64,000 bases of DNA from Acanthosoma haemorrhoidale (GCA_930367205.1 OV884015.1:80429341-80493340); one strand, 5' to 3'. Positions 1 through 13,400 are shown, counted from the stretch's first letter. Numbers and translations: made by a program. The notes: a model not told the origin generated them from the letters alone.

Positions 1-59
1 ACTTTTTTTTCAAGAGAGAAGCATAGATATTTCATTTAAATGTGTTTATTATTGTTTAG

Positions 60-3021
60 GGAGGTAGAAGAAAAGATATCAAAATACCTGAGAGATTCTT
101 ACTTATCATTCTTAGAATCTGGAGTAATACCAAATACTTCAACACAAATAATTCATGTTATATGTGGCATTATCGAAGTAAACGGACTTGAAATTTCTAT
201 GGGTAAAGCATAATTTTTATTTTTTGTTATTACTGAAGGTACTGTGCCTAGCTTAAATGTGGTTTAATTTTCAGGTGATGGAGATGTCACGGCTATCTAT
301 TCAAATGCCTGCCTGATGGAGCATAATTGTATTCCTAATGTAAAATATTCGTTTAACCTGGAAGATTTCAAAATATCTGTTGAGTCTTGTGATGACATAA
401 AATGGTAAATTGACAAAACTATGTTTGGTTAAGGTATTAAGTAAACTGACTTTATGAAAACGTTCTATTTAAAAAAATGGCCATGTACAGATTGTGTTTC
501 ACACAGCTGACTTGAAGATTTGGCTATAAAGAATATCCTCCGTCAAACCAATAAAAAAATAAGGAATCAAAATAAATAATTAAGAATTATTAAACATGAC
601 ATTAAATGAAACAATGAACACTTTTAACATTTTAAAAGGAATATTTGTTATTGAATTCTAAAACAACTGCTTCAATTTGTAATATTAACAAAAAGATTAC
701 AATAACATAAAATAGAAACCTGTACTATTTTAAGATTACTACTTAAAAGATTGCGGTTGTTAAAATTATTTTGTCATTTCCTTATGCAATAAGAACTTTT
801 GTTTTGAATAATTTCAGGAATATAACTTTGCTCATTTTTTGGGCATATTTTAATAAAATAGTATTTTTATGGGTGATAAACGAGTTATTATGTAATAAAT
901 AATGAATTAATTGGCGAAAGAAAAATTCAAATCAATCAATATGATTATTTATTTAATATCCTGATTAATAAGACATGACATTTATTGGGACTTAAGCCAA
1001 TTCTATTACTGAGTCAATTAAAATATTTTTGCACCTCTTTTCCATCGATGTGTGACCTATTTTGTATCTGGTTGCATAAAATAAGTAAGATCAATGTGTG
1101 CCTGTTAGTTTATTAATCTGAATATATATCTTTTTTATACAGTGGACAACATTTGTGCACCATGTATACACATACATTGTGGGGCACAGCAGCAAGACAG
1201 GATCATCTGCAAAGAACTAAATATTTTCTTTGTAAATGTAAACGATGCACAGACCCAACCGAACTTGGTACTAACTTTAGCACTCTTAAGTGCATCAGCT
1301 CATCTCCTTCGGATGTAGTATGTATAGAGCTTATTTTATCATTCGTTTTTAAATTGAAAAAAATTTAATGAAAATCATCCATATATTTTAGACTGAGAAG
1401 TGTAATGGAGTCATAATGGCCAAAAGCGGTGTTGAAAACTCAGACTGGTTCTGTAATAAATGCCCTTTTGTCTTATCATCTGCTCATGTGTCAGATTTGG
1501 TTTCAAGGATTGGAGCTCAAGTGGATGCTGCAATGGAGGTACAGTTATGTTTAAGTATACATTGTATATAGGACTTGGTGGAAAATTTCTTTGTCAGTAA
1601 TTGCTGTTTGTGACATTTAGCAATAAAAGTACCTGCAAGTTGTCTCTTGTAATCAGCACCAAAATTGGTACTTTTTTACTAGTATTAATATAATTAGAAT
1701 AACTTGAAAAGATGAAATAAAAAATGCAGACATCTTCAATTATGATATATTTTTATCACAAAGTATTACGTTATAAGATATACAATAAACTTTATTAATC
1801 GTGGGTAACAGGCTTGATTTCAGGCTTTTGGAAACACTGATTGAAAATTTGTTAAGACCTTGTCCCTATAAGGATGGTCAACCCTCTTGTATTTAATTTT
1901 GAAGATCATATAAAAACAGTTTCATTGTTTCAAGTTGTACACAGGATCTATGGCTTCTGCCGTGGTTACTTGAACTCAAAATCAACAGTTGTGATGTTAT
2001 TTAACAAAAAAATCACTACAGCTTACCAAAAAAAATTGAACTGTTTTTTTTCTCTGGATTTACGTAAGCAACAATCACAATTTTCTATTTTCTGAGTTCT
2101 TTATAAGAGAACATCCACCAATTTTCTTCTTTAGAATCATCAGTTACACCGAATCGTCTATCAAATGAAACTTAACATGGATTATATTAAGCATACATGG
2201 ATAAGGATATAATTAATATGATTAACTGCATGAACATAAAAGCATTAATTATGAATTTGTGTTGTGGGCAGGAACCCTCAGCAGCTAAACTCCAAAACCT
2301 TTTAAGCAATATGCAGAAAATGCTTCATACAAATCATTACCACTGTTTTACTGTAGAACATTCTTTGATACAATTATGGGGACGGGAACAAGGATATCTT
2401 CACAACCAGATGACAGATTCTCTGCTTGAAAAAAAAATAGGTAGGCATTTTTTCATGTTTCTTTTTTATTTGTATGGGTACCTTGGGTTTATGAAGATGC
2501 TATATATCGATGGGTTTCTAGAAAATAAGTAAGCATAGTGTTAAGAAGCCAAGTGATTTTTTTCTCTATAAGATATTGATATTTCAATGAGTGAGACAGA
2601 CTCAATTTTTTTTTTAATTATAAACTTGAATTCCACTTATCAGTATTCAAGGAAAACATGAATATTACAATGTATGTATGTTACTGATAAGATAATATTT
2701 CTTTTGTTTTAATTTTTTACAGAAACATGCAGAAAGTTGGAAGCCATAACAAAAACGTTAGATCCTAACGGCATGAGAACTGGCCTTTATACAGGTGTCT
2801 GTTTATTAGAAGAAAGTTTAGCATTATCGGAGCTTGCAAGAAGGAGTAATGATTTGGTAAAGACTGAAAAAACTCTGAGGGAAGCAAGAAATGCTCTAGA
2901 ACAGGCCAAAGAAGTGTTGGATGATTCAGGGCCTGCTTCAAGACTACGAACTGTAGTCAAGGTGACATATAGAACCATATTAAATGAACTTAAGAAATAC
3001 AAAGTTATTGAGCTTACTTAA
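60..3021 (+). CDS. SmydA: SmydA-type SET/MYND protein, C-terminal six exons
   Basis: Partial gene that starts upstream of the window. I read exons 60-202, 275-404, 1143-1314, 1392-1538, 2272-2440 and 2723-3021. Every intron has GT/AG ends, the reading phases agree, and the product is about 350 residues ending in a TAA stop. Exon 1 has the SET-core stretch CGIIEVNGLEI. Exon 2 has LMEHNCIPN, which matches the NHxCxPN S-adenosylmethionine-binding motif with E for the first N. Exon 3 has MYTHTLWGT followed by the post-SET cysteines CKCKRC and the typical DPTELGT. Exon 4 adds two more zinc-type cysteine pairs (EKC and CNKC). The last exon is helical, like the SMYD C-terminal domain. Family knowledge: protein-lysine methyltransferase-like; SmydA is an arthropod group with many paralogues, so SmydA-8/msta is likely but not settled. 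Substrate unknown. It converges on the C6orf89-like gene, with 938 bp between stop codons. Confidence 0.88.
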
Positions 3022-3959
3022 TTTCAATGTTAAGTTTAAGACCTTATTAAAGTGTCTGATAAAAAATTGCGTCTTTTTTTCTTTTTCCTTGTCTGCTATT
3101 AGTACTCAGATACAGCGACTGTGGCTTAGAAATTGATGTTTGGGTGTCCAAAAAACAGAAAAAAATGTTCAATTTAAATCTGAATGAAGAAGATTCAGCA
3201 TTGAACTATTGACAGAAAGATAGAAGAATTGTTTCCAGCATTTAAATTAGTAAATCCCAATCCATTTATGTATAAATATGTTATGGACATGTTTGGTGTG
3301 AAAGGGTATTAATAGGTTTCAATATAAACTTTAAAATCTCATCCATTTAATTCAATGTATTTTGTTATTCAGTTGTTATTATATAAATATGAATAACAAA
3401 TTAAAAAATAGCTACAATAGACAAAACAATTTTTCAATTGCACCGAAGAGTTGAATCACTGGCTTTTCTGAAGTTAAGTTTAAAATTACGCACTATTTAA
3501 TTTGAAATGGTCAGTTTTGTTAATAAAAATGACTGGTTGAGACAGAAAAACAAAGCAGATTGGCTAAACCCATGATAAAATAATTGTAAATACATTCATA
3601 AAAAGTATATTAAAAACATTTAGGAAGTATAAATTGGAAGATTCGATCTCATAATTTAAATAACATACAAGACAATCTTAAATTACTAAAAAATTACACT
3701 TTTAATAAAAATAACATTAAAATTTCAACACAATTACACAAATATTCTAAAAGTTAGAGAATTTCTTTGGTTAATGGAAGCATTCTTTAGGGTAAGATAA
3801 GAGAGTATCTTAGCTTAGTTCCATACCAGTCTTTTATATTACGACAACAGTCTAAATGTGGATCAGGTTAAGTAGGTAGGGTATATATGATCAAATACTT
3901 TTATAATTATTTTGATTTGACTGAACCTATATGTACAAAATTAGTATAATAAATCTAAG
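3022..3959. other. Convergent intergenic region
   Basis: AT-rich DNA between the stop codons of two convergent genes. It should hold both 3' untranslated regions. An ATTAAA-type polyadenylation signal lies near 3044-3049 for the + gene. No clear AATAAA was found for the - gene. No open reading frame of interest. Confidence 0.6.
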
Positions 3960-6900
3960 CTAATAATAAGAACCAATGTAAGTAACACTGAGTTTATTTG
4001 TTGAGTTAACTGGAAAACTTTTTCCTCTCCAATACCACCAATTGAACCAGACTTAAACAAAAGAACAATAAAAGCAGTTAGTTACAATATAATAATTAAA
4101 TAATTGATTGGGTATTAATAAGATTAAAAATATATAATCTTACGAATATGTTTAGGCCTGAGTAAAATAGAAACTCTATGACATGAATTCAAACATTCTG
4201 TGGTAGGCTCCAGGGAAATCAATCTAGAACCACTTCCTTGTATCACAAATACAGTTGCCCCTTCAGTCACTGGCTGGAAAATAAAAAATTAACAATAATT
4301 TAAATAAAAGTATATGTCAAATGTTAACATAATATAAAAAGCTTTCTCCTGTAACATGTTCCTCTCAAAAGTTGCTCACAGTACCAATCAAACTGAAAGG
4401 AGGCTATGATAATAAAATACAGCTTTCTATGGAATTTAGTACTAAATAAAGTCTCATTATTAACATTAACCAAATTAATAAAAGTGATGGCATCATGTCC
4501 CTGTTTGGGTCCCATGATGACGAGTGAAAAGTCAATAACTTATTTCTGTTAATTGCGATTAATAAAATAAATTACCTGGAAACACTCTCAAAATACTATA
4601 ATAAAAATAGAGAATATTCATCAATTCATTGTTTGTTATGTTAAGGTTATATTTTTCTTTTAAATATTAAGAGAAAAAAATATATAATATTCCAAAAACA
4701 ATACATTATAATTTTTTTTATTAACTATTACTTAGGGTTTTAATACCCATTTGTGATCTTTGAAGATGTCTTTAACTAATTAATTTTTATTCAACACAAA
4801 AACATTACAAGATATATGGCAGATTGTGGGATAGTATAATAAAATTATAAAACATCTTTATTGCCTTTCCATAACTGAAAATTTCTTCCTTATTAAAAAA
4901 GTGCTATCGACAGCTCTAAGCTGTCTTCTTTAGTTATCTCTAATTGGTTATGTTGGATATATACTTCATCTATAACAATAGTATTTCTTTTATCTTTTAA
5001 AAAGGGCTGCTTCATCCACGCTCCTCACTACAATGACAGCTTAGAGCAGCCAAAATTGCTTTTGGAATAGAGAAGAAATTTTCATCTGTGGATATACAAT
5101 AAAAAAGCTGTTTTATGACACAAAAACAGTTTAACAAACAGTACGAACATCTGTGTTATCATAAATGTTTGTAACATGGCACTTCAGTCCTTAATGTCAA
5201 CTCCCTGGTTCATCTTTTTTATCTGTATTTAAAAAGGTATTTTTAGCCATTATCTGCTAGTCATAACATATTGGGTCTCTCCGATACCAGACCATTTCTT
5301 CCCTTTACTTAAACTACCATATTTCTGACTTAGGTTCCAAATAAAATAAAATGAGCTGCATTTGCGATTAATATCGACTACAAAAATTAGAATATATTAA
5401 CTGGTTTTAGGAGGTTAACCTGTTGTTAGTAGTCATTTTGTAGTAAATAAATAGTTACTAAGTGAAAAAAATTATGTTTCATAGTTTAGGATACTATACT
5501 GAAGATCATATAGCGATTACTAAGATGTAGAATTTATTGGGATTTTAGCAAATTATCCACAGTCCAAACCACGGTGGAGAAAAAGTCGGGTATATTACAG
5601 AAACTAAAACAAAACCTAGTAAAAATTCAATTGCCTCTATGAAAACCCACAAAAGAGGTGCACTTCGGTTTTTTCTTACACTAAATGATGAGTAATGATC
5701 ACCTGTAATCTATATTTTTAAGGAAATCCAAAAATATCTCTCTCCTTTCACTAATTATTTACTGTATTAAGGAATGCTTTATGAGAAAAGCTGAAAAGAG
5801 GTATTTCAAGTTAACCATTTTGAATGTGTCAAATAGCAAATGAACTTCCTCAACAGGCAGCAGCTAAATAAAAAAATCTTTTGAATCATGATTAACTCAC
5901 TAAAAATGTTTAAATAGTCACCATAGTTACCAATTCATAGGGAAGGGCATCGGATTCATCTATCATCAACCACTTCTCAATAGTTGCTCCTGATACATAA
6001 AAAGGTATTTGTTGTGGTGTGCCGAAAGTCTGTCTGATTATTCTAACTGGTTCCAATCTATTAAGTTTCCTAAATAACAAAAATAATTATTAAGTAAAAT
6101 TAAATTAAAAAACTGTGATAGTTGATAGGGAACATAAAAAAATGGAGGCAAGTATTATTATTCATGCTTGGGAGTGACAGACACAATACATGTTGAAAAA
6201 AGTATTAAAGAAAGAATATAGTAAATAACCCTACCACTCTAAAGGCCTAAGCTATCATAACTTCTTGATCTCAATCCCCCCATTTCCTCGAACAGTATCA
6301 ATCCATTTCAATCAGCTTATTGGCTATTCATATACAATGAGGTGTTAGATTGGAAGCGATGGTATAATTTAGGTTTTATATAATACCAAATGTTTGTTTC
6401 TCTTTAAAAACATTATTGTGTGGCGCCTGGGGGGGGGGGGGGGGCGAGAGAAGTGGGCTGTTGAAAGCGCTTGCCAGCTAAATAAACGTTTGAGATGTAT
6501 CAAGTTAATGCTGTATAACTCAAGGACAAGGCTTTACTAATGGGGGGGGGGGGTAATAATGTCTGTATGTGTATGTTATGACAGTATCAATCTCATTTTG
6601 TTCTGAAATGTTCAAGGTGTATTCCACAATACCACATGTTGGTTGAAGAACAATAATGGGAAGAATGAAAAAGAAAATTGAACCAGAAAAAAGTTGGTTC
6701 AGTGTCGCTCAGATGTTATTAAAGATTTTAAATCTTACTACAAAACTTTAAGTTCTAAATTTTTCCCATGATGACAAAACAAATTAAAGAAAGTAACACA
6801 AAAGATAAAGTTAGCCTAGAACAATTAATTGAACTCTCTCAAAGATGAAATGCACAATAAAAACATCAGTGCATGCAAAGTTTCCTGGGAAACCGATATA

Positions 6901-8312
6901 TACTTTGTCGTCACACAATAACATGTGGCCTATTAACTACCTCCATCAAGGTACAATAAATAATATACTAACAATGTCTGCTAACCCTAGCTATCTCAAG
7001 TACCAAATTGGAAAATAGGCAAGCCAGCCCATTTCTCTGCTGGTCTGTATTTCATGTTTGAAATTGTTCAGTAAGCAAGCTCTCCATGCACACATTAAGA
7101 ACAAAAAAACAATTCATTGTAATTCTGACAGGCCCTATGGGAAAGATTAATAATTTGCTTATAAAACTAGGTTTAATTCAATGTTGCTATGCCCATCCAT
7201 CAAATCAAAAACTATTGCCTATGTTTTTGGCACATTTATCTTAACACTTGCACTTATATTTGTATATTAATTAGAAACCACTATTGGCATACTAAATGAA
7301 GAAGGGAACAATGCCGTCTGGATAACCTAGTATTTGTGAACAAGGAGACACTAGAAAACAAATGTCATATTAATAACAAAAAATTTAGTTGTTTCAGGAA
7401 AGGATATTATTGTGCTAAAATAAAGCAGTAGAAAAAGTGAAATTATTAAACAAACCATATTGAACGGAAATCCTTTTTCTCAGATGGATTTAAAGAAAGA
7501 GAGCTTCTATAGAATAAATGTTCCGGGGTCGAATAACCAGTGAGGATATGCTCAGTTTTTCCAGCATCTTTGTCAAAGATTTCTTTATGATTAGAATACA
7601 CTTCCACTAAATCATGAAAGTTTACTTCTTTCAGATTTTCATCCTATGAAATTATACAGCAAAATAATAATTACTTTAAATTTCAAAATTTTATCTGAGA
7701 ATATTAACAACTTAAATTATAAAATAGACTCACCCTTAAAACAAAAGGAATTCCAGAGTGATAATCTTCATTAGTTAACTGGGCAACAGTTAGGTTCAAA
7801 ATACTTTTAACATTCTCACAAGGCCAACAGTCGATATCCGACACTTGGAAATAAGGATTACCGATTAAACATGCTTCATCATAGAGTCCTAGAATGTCAC
7901 AAACCAATGCTCACTAGAACGAATATAGAATATTTTAATAATAATAATATAAATTATTACGTGTTAAAGAAGGAAATGTTTTGATTACAGGCAGCATTAA
8001 TTTTCGAAGTAGTTTCATAGCAGGGTAAACAAAAACTTGGAAATCCCTTTCGATATATCCATGAAAAACTTTCCTTTGATTATAGAACAAACACAACACC
8101 CCCAATAATGCAACTACTACTGATATTGTAATGAAGTATTTCGTTCGTTTGCTAAAATGTTTTTGAGAATTCTTTTGGTAAACGGTTTCATTCTCAAGAA
8201 ATTTGAATGATTCATCAATAATTCTGTCTATATCAGTATCGGTAAGATTTAAATCTTTCCCTATGTTTCTTAATTTTTGAGATTCTTCCATATAATAGTC
8301 ATACATTTGCAT
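3960..8312 (-). CDS. C6orf89/BRAP-like type II membrane protein
   Basis: Complete six-exon gene on -. Exons are 8312-7961, 7909-7734 (or 7888-7734), 7643-7456, 6069-5931, 4273-4144 and 4051-3960. All have GT/AG junctions and matching phases, giving 358 residues, close to human C6orf89. An in-frame ATG at 8384 would add 24 residues; I prefer 8312 because MQMYDYY aligns with the family N-terminus. Visible parts: a cytosolic N-terminal helix, one membrane segment near residues 50-70 (YFITISVVVALLGVLCLFY), a lumenal cysteine pair (DIDCWPCENV), VFVIQGSGSRL with the ECLNSCHRV cysteines, and a Trp-rich end (WFNWWYWRG). Family knowledge: C6orf89 is a Golgi/midbody protein called bombesin receptor-activated protein and linked to HDAC enhancement; its chemistry is unclear. 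A 1.4-kb intron contains two G homopolymers. Assignment rests on motif order and length. Confidence 0.82.
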
Positions 8313-8384
8313 TGGAGTTGAAACGTAGTTTATATGGAAAATTAAATTTATGCTACTTTTGTCGTCGACAAAATAAATAAACAA

Positions 8385-9294
8385 TCCTATTCTACCATTA
8401 TTTGATCCCTACTACTATACACATATTAACCTACTCCCTTCTAACCATTAGTGGTGTATCATTCGCGAATGAAACCTTCAACTAACGACCAAAGATCATA
8501 TTATACCATTTACTACAATCATGAGTGGCTCAAGTGGGAGCATTGATTCTCAAGCTTTCCCAAAAACTAAATACCATGTTATTTATTATATTAGACACTA
8601 GAAAAAACTACGGAGAAGTAAATTCATACGTCCAAAGTGGAGAGCAGTTCACGTAATGGTGTAATGGACTGTAAGTTAGAAAAATAATTCAAATTATCGG
8701 AAATTTTTATGTCCCACAACACATTGAAAATAGTTTTTGGTTAAATTACTATAGAGTGAACCATGTTGGAAGGACTATGATTTCTCCAATTCCAGCTCAG
8801 AATACTATTTGTGATTTAACGTTTTGATGTTTCCACGTCTTCAAGGATACATTGAAGGTGTCTCAAAAAATAACGTGAGAAAGGTTTAAGGGGTGAAGAT
8901 TCGCCAAGTGTGAAGGATCCAACGAACGAGAGTTTGGGTTAAGAATACGATTTTATTGACACTTTTAATGACTACTGTCGTAGATCGTCGTAGTAGACAA
9001 TTATATCTCCAAAAACCACAAGTGACTTTTTTAAAAATTTATTCAATCAAAGTACAAAATAAATACAAATTTAAATGACTAACTACTGGCTTAGTTAATA
9101 AGTAACAAGTGGCGAGTGTGTGGAAAGAAAGGGTGTAGGGTTGATAAATGAAGGTGGATAATTCATAGGAGATGGGAATATAACTGCCTCCCCTTTCCCT
9201 GATGGAAGTACTCTCTCGTGAGTTTTGTTGTACCGTCCCGCAAATATTTTTTTCTCATATTAACCATCCATTTCCAGAATGGGATCATGCGAAA
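8385..9294. other. Intergenic, upstream of the C6orf89-like gene
   Basis: No gene recognised. The part next to 8384 should contain the promoter and 5' untranslated region of the - strand gene, but no TATA or initiator element stands out. Confidence 0.5.
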
Positions 9295-9783
9295 AGTGGT
9301 CTAACATACCTCTCTCGAGAGGTTAAAGAACGCTGACCTGCACCCGTTGCTTGGTGTGCCGTCGGTAGGTGAGTTCATCCACACATCAAGTTTTTTGACT
9401 CGTTGCAGCACCTAACCAACCCAGTGTTTAACAGTATGACCCCACCACCCCTCCCGCATCGATGGCAACAGACTGTTAGGGAAAAGTACGTTAAGAATTA
9501 GTATGTAAGTTAGTTTTTAGTTTGATCAAAAAGGTGAGCCCTTTATTAGTCAGTTTAGTCCAGTCACGTATAATGTGTATCATTACACTTGTTTATTCAT
9601 TACATAATTTTTATTCATTACATAATTTTTATTCATTACATAATTTTTATAAAATAACAAAACCTGTATATAATGTAGCGATGCTACAGGAAATGCAAAA
9701 ATAATTTGTAAATAGATTCGCCTGAGGATCTATAATTATACATAATTACCTGTAAATTTAAAGGTGCTATGAAAGGAAAAAAA
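9295..9783 (+). mobile_element. Family A non-LTR retrotransposon, 5'-truncated 3' end
   Basis: The first 200 bp encode, across several frameshifts and stops, the end of a Jockey-type ORF2. VPSVGEFIH, FFDSLQHLTNPVF and HRWQQTV parallel the C-terminus of the copy at 13.7 kb (VDEFIQRRH, FFDSLQYLTNPVF, RWQDAV). A 3' untranslated region follows with a decayed form of the family hairpin (GGTGAGCCC at 9533), then stretches shared in reverse with 37.31-37.61 kb, including the run from TTTGTAAATAGATTC to CTATAATTATA. It ends in an A-rich (AAAAAC)n tail near 9778. The 5' limit is approximate and no convincing target-site duplication was found. Confidence 0.72.
9597..9650 (+). repeat. Three tandem 18-bp units
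   Basis: Three perfect copies of TCATTACATAATTTTTAT inside the 3' untranslated region of the family A fragment. The related copy at 37.4 kb has only one diverged unit, so the expansion is private to this copy. Confidence 0.9.
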
Positions 9784-9789
9784 CAAAAA

Positions 9790-11580
9790 CAAAAACTAAC
9801 ACATAATTCTTTGACGATAAGAGGTGAATTTGTTATATTTTCAACAATTTAGATTTCTCAAGTATGTAAATTAACAGTAAGTTTTATTGTTAAAATGAAT
9901 CTCCTAGCAGATTTTTTTTTCACGTCCCCTTGTTAAAAAATCATTACAGAATTCAATATAGATTCTACAAATGACTATTTACAATAGGTCAATATATTTC
10001 CAGTAGCTTGGCTACATTTTATACAATTTCTGATTATTAAACATTGCAATCTGTGCTTGTACGAAGGTGTAATGAAGCACATTATACAGTAATTTATTAA
10101 ACATCACTAGCAGCATCTACATTGGTTCATGATATTTTAACAGCACAAGGGCACTATTCCCGTCCTATAGCAAGTACATAGACAATTAGACACTCAGATG
10201 CCTAGTTAAGTTAGACTGTGCAGTTACTAAGCAGAAAGAAAAGATGGTTACGGATTCAATTTTAAGATGTAACAGTTTTGGCGCCTTCTCATGATATTTA
10301 GGTAGGAGGTAGAGTACTGACCCATCCTCCTAGATATTTAGTCTGTGATATTCATTAGTAGTGTCATATTCATTTGAAGTTATAACTTATTACTGTTTAA
10401 AATGTTGGAATTAAGTCGAAGGAAATTAAGTGTCAATATCAAAACATTAGCATTTTGTTTCGTTACCTTATTACAAAGCGAATTGGACTAAAATACAGTT
10501 TATTAAAAAGGAAATTATGAAATTAACTCAATTATTTTATTTGTGCAAAAACAATAATAGGCCTATTTAATTCATATTTAAATAATTTGTATTATGAATT
10601 AAAAATGAGCCTTTAATGCTCTACTGAATCTAAATGTTGACATGTTTATTGAATCAGTAGATTTAAAATTTCTGCATATTCAAGGCTGTAGCTAAGAATG
10701 TTTTTTGGAGTGATATAAGTACGTTTTGGTGGAAGAAATTGAAAAAAATTATTGTAATTGAACATTTATAATTAATCAGTGAATTTATATTACATTTATA
10801 ATATTTTTTTCCAACTGGACATAAGGCATGTTAAATAAGCCAATTTCTATAATAGATATTATTTTTTATAATTTAATTTAATTTTGTTTTCAAAATTTCG
10901 GGGTCTATCCAACTTTTCCAAGGCTACGCCATTGTTTCAATGTACAAGATTTCATGGGGAAATTTGAGTTCGTATAGTTTTTAAATCTTGCCCATTACTA
11001 TACTACAAAAGTTAAGTGAAATTGTCTTGTCATGTAAAAATCTTTTAGTCAGCCAAAAGAAATGAGATTAAATAGCCTGGTATCAAATTTAAAATTATAT
11101 TTAAATTCGTGCCCGTATGCTGCAAGTAAACTAAAAACAAACAAAAAAAAAGTGGCGTCGGGTTGTTCCCTCAGTTTAAAAGAACAACTTCTTGTACTTA
11201 TGGATAAGACTTTATCCATAATCAAAAACGACGAAGTAGGCCTTTTGTTTTTAGATTAGGTGCATTGCAAACTAACATAAGATTATTTGGATTATGTAAT
11301 TTTGGAAATAAATTAATTTGAATTTGAAAAAATCCTCGAAAATGTGGAAAGTACTATTCGAAAAACAGCTGCTCTGTCTGGTTCCGTTTTGACGTTACTT
11401 CTCTCCAGACTGATCCTTATTCAACACCCAATCCAATCTATCTCCGCATTATCAGTTGTTAATAAGCCGAAGGAAATGAAGATAAGTTTGTTTTCAACTT
11501 TAATACTTTCAAAACATATTCACACAGGCTTTTATACTTAAATTAAATACATCTTGAACTTAGCTTTATACTTTCTTTAG
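9790..11580. other. AT-rich DNA without recognised genes
   Basis: No coding region, RNA gene or element boundary could be supported. The small ORFs around 11.06-11.54 kb have no recognisable domain. Confidence 0.5.
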
Positions 11581-11612
11581 TGAGTTTGCTGATGGGGCTC
11601 ACTTTCGGGTCA
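11581..11612 (-). mobile_element. Relic of a family A 3' hairpin
   Basis: GATGGGGCTCAC at 11591-11602 is the reverse complement of most of the family A hairpin, and the CTTTCGGGTCAC after it resembles the CTTCGGGTTAC next to the hairpin at 11801. It lies outside the poly-T that bounds the next copy, so it is probably an older insertion into which the younger copy jumped. Confidence 0.5.
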
Positions 11613-11626
11613 CAAACATGTAATAG

Positions 11627-12762
11627 ATTTTTTTTTCTAAGCCCCTTGAGTAATTATTTTTAAAATTAATTTAAATTGATTACAATTTGATACAATGTGG
11701 CTTTCTCCTTCTACTTCATTGAATACATTTTAAGCAGTTATTGTCTTAAAAACTAACAATCTTTATGTGGTTAAAAGTTATATAAAGTGAAAAGGGACTA
11801 GGTGATGGGGCTCACCTTCGGGTTACAATAAGGGAAAACTAAAAACTAAACTTACAAACTATTACATGTTCCTATGTGTTATATGTTCCTGCCTCCGCCA
11901 CTTGCCTGCGATGCGCTGATGCATTCGAAGGAGGGTGGGTTTTAATAACAATATCAGTTTACTAAAAACTAAACCTAAAACTAGAACCTAAGATTAAAGC
12001 GTTCCTGCCTCGACTGCATCTTGCCATCAATGGGGGAACGGAGCGGGGGTTATCGTGTTAAACACCGGGTTTGTCAGGTATTCCATGGAATCGAAAAATT
12101 TGATGTGTCTATGTTCGAATGAATTCATCCACCGTAGGCAGCTCAAAGATCTCGCGAAGCTCACTGTTGCTCCACTGCTCGACTGAAGTATTTCTGACCA
12201 CTTTCATCAGTATACCGTTTTGGAATAGTTGTAGTCGCCGAGCTGTCGTATACGTCAGATGACGAAAAAGCGGTGCACCATACAGCAAAGTAGGCCTTAG
12301 TATGATCTTGTATATCAATAGCTTGAGACGCAGTGATAGATTGGGGGAAGTCAATAAATGCGTAAGCTGGTAAACTTTCATGCGAGTTTGATTCAACTTC
12401 TTCGCAAAATAGTTACTAAAACGGAGGTGTCTGCCCATTTTAATTTCTAGATATACTAGGTTGTTGGCTGGTGAATTTTCCTCCGTTCCTACTATGTAAG
12501 TAGTAGGTAGCGGACTTTTTCCCTTTTGAAAAGAGAAAATTACGCAGTCATTCTTACCCGCGTTTACAGAGATATTGAGTCTCCCCAATCTCTCACTGAT
12601 CTGGTTACAGGCTACTTCAGCCTGTCTTAGAGCTAGCTACCTTCGCGCTCATGCTGCTACTGTACACCGCTATGTCATCTGCGAAAGCAGTAACTGTTGT
12701 GTTTTTATATCGGGCTCCTGCAATTTCAGATGTGTACACGTTCAATATATGGTTTAATATAT
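11627..12762 (-). mobile_element. Family A Jockey-type retrotransposon, 5'-truncated
   Basis: Read on -, RT residues come first: TAFADD, the catalytic FADD box, is at about 12670-12700. A 159-residue open stretch follows (12588-12109) with INVSAGK-like ISVNAGK, KGKSPLP, LLIYKIILRPTLLYG and FELPTVDEF, typical of the end of Jockey-clade RT. Then come the 3' untranslated region with a perfect family hairpin (11801-11816) and a tail seen as poly-T at 11627-11636. AACATGT occurs just outside both ends (11615-11621 and 12763-12769) and may be a short target-site duplication. ORF2 is broken and lacks the endonuclease and most of the palm. Dead copy. Confidence 0.8.
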
Positions 12763-12769
12763 AACATGT

Positions 12770-13129
12770 TTATAGCTTTTATAAATGCGGGATCTAGTCC
12801 TAAAAAACAATCATAACTTAAAATCTAACATACAAATGAACCCTTAAATATTGTTGATTGCTTTGAACATGAATACTTCAAATTACTTTAAATACATAAT
12901 ATGTTAAGTTAGGGATTGTATCAACCTAATGATTATATTACTTAATAATTAAACTGTTGGGCAAAGTTTAGACACAGTTGAAAACGTTTTTTGACAATAA
13001 GTGGTGAAAACATATATTATATATATTTTATTATATAATATTATTATATATATATTATTACGTTTTTTATCTTTTTATTTAAATTACTTTTTTATACCTT
13101 AGGTTTTACAGAGGTTCTGTTAATATAAG
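12770..13129. other. AT-rich spacer with an AT microsatellite
   Basis: No gene. An impure (AT)n/(ATT)n tract covers about 13008-13060. Confidence 0.6.
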
Positions 13130-13398
13130 AAAGAATTCTGGCAAAAGGAAAATTGTTTATTTACAAATTGATTCATGGATGGTTTACACATAAGCACGTA
13201 CGTGATAAAATTACACTGTTAAAATTAAACTTAAATTGTGCCTTATTATAATCGCGACTGGCCAGTTTTTCTTTGTTGTGTTCTACGCGTGGTCTTCTTT
13301 GTCTGAGCGTGATCCCACGATGCGTGCCTCGTTGTCGTCTGTGTGCCGAGCGTGGTACTGGTCGCGTCCCTGGTGGCCGGGTCAAATTGAATGAAAGC
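13130..13398. other. GC-richer segment of unknown origin
   Basis: About 120 bp at 13270-13390 are clearly richer in G, C and CpG than the surroundings. On - it opens a 70-residue Arg/Pro-rich reading frame (13385-13173) with no domain I recognise. It directly abuts the poly-T of the next retrotransposon, so it may be target DNA, an exon or the end of another element. Confidence 0.3.
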
Positions 13399-13400
13399 TA

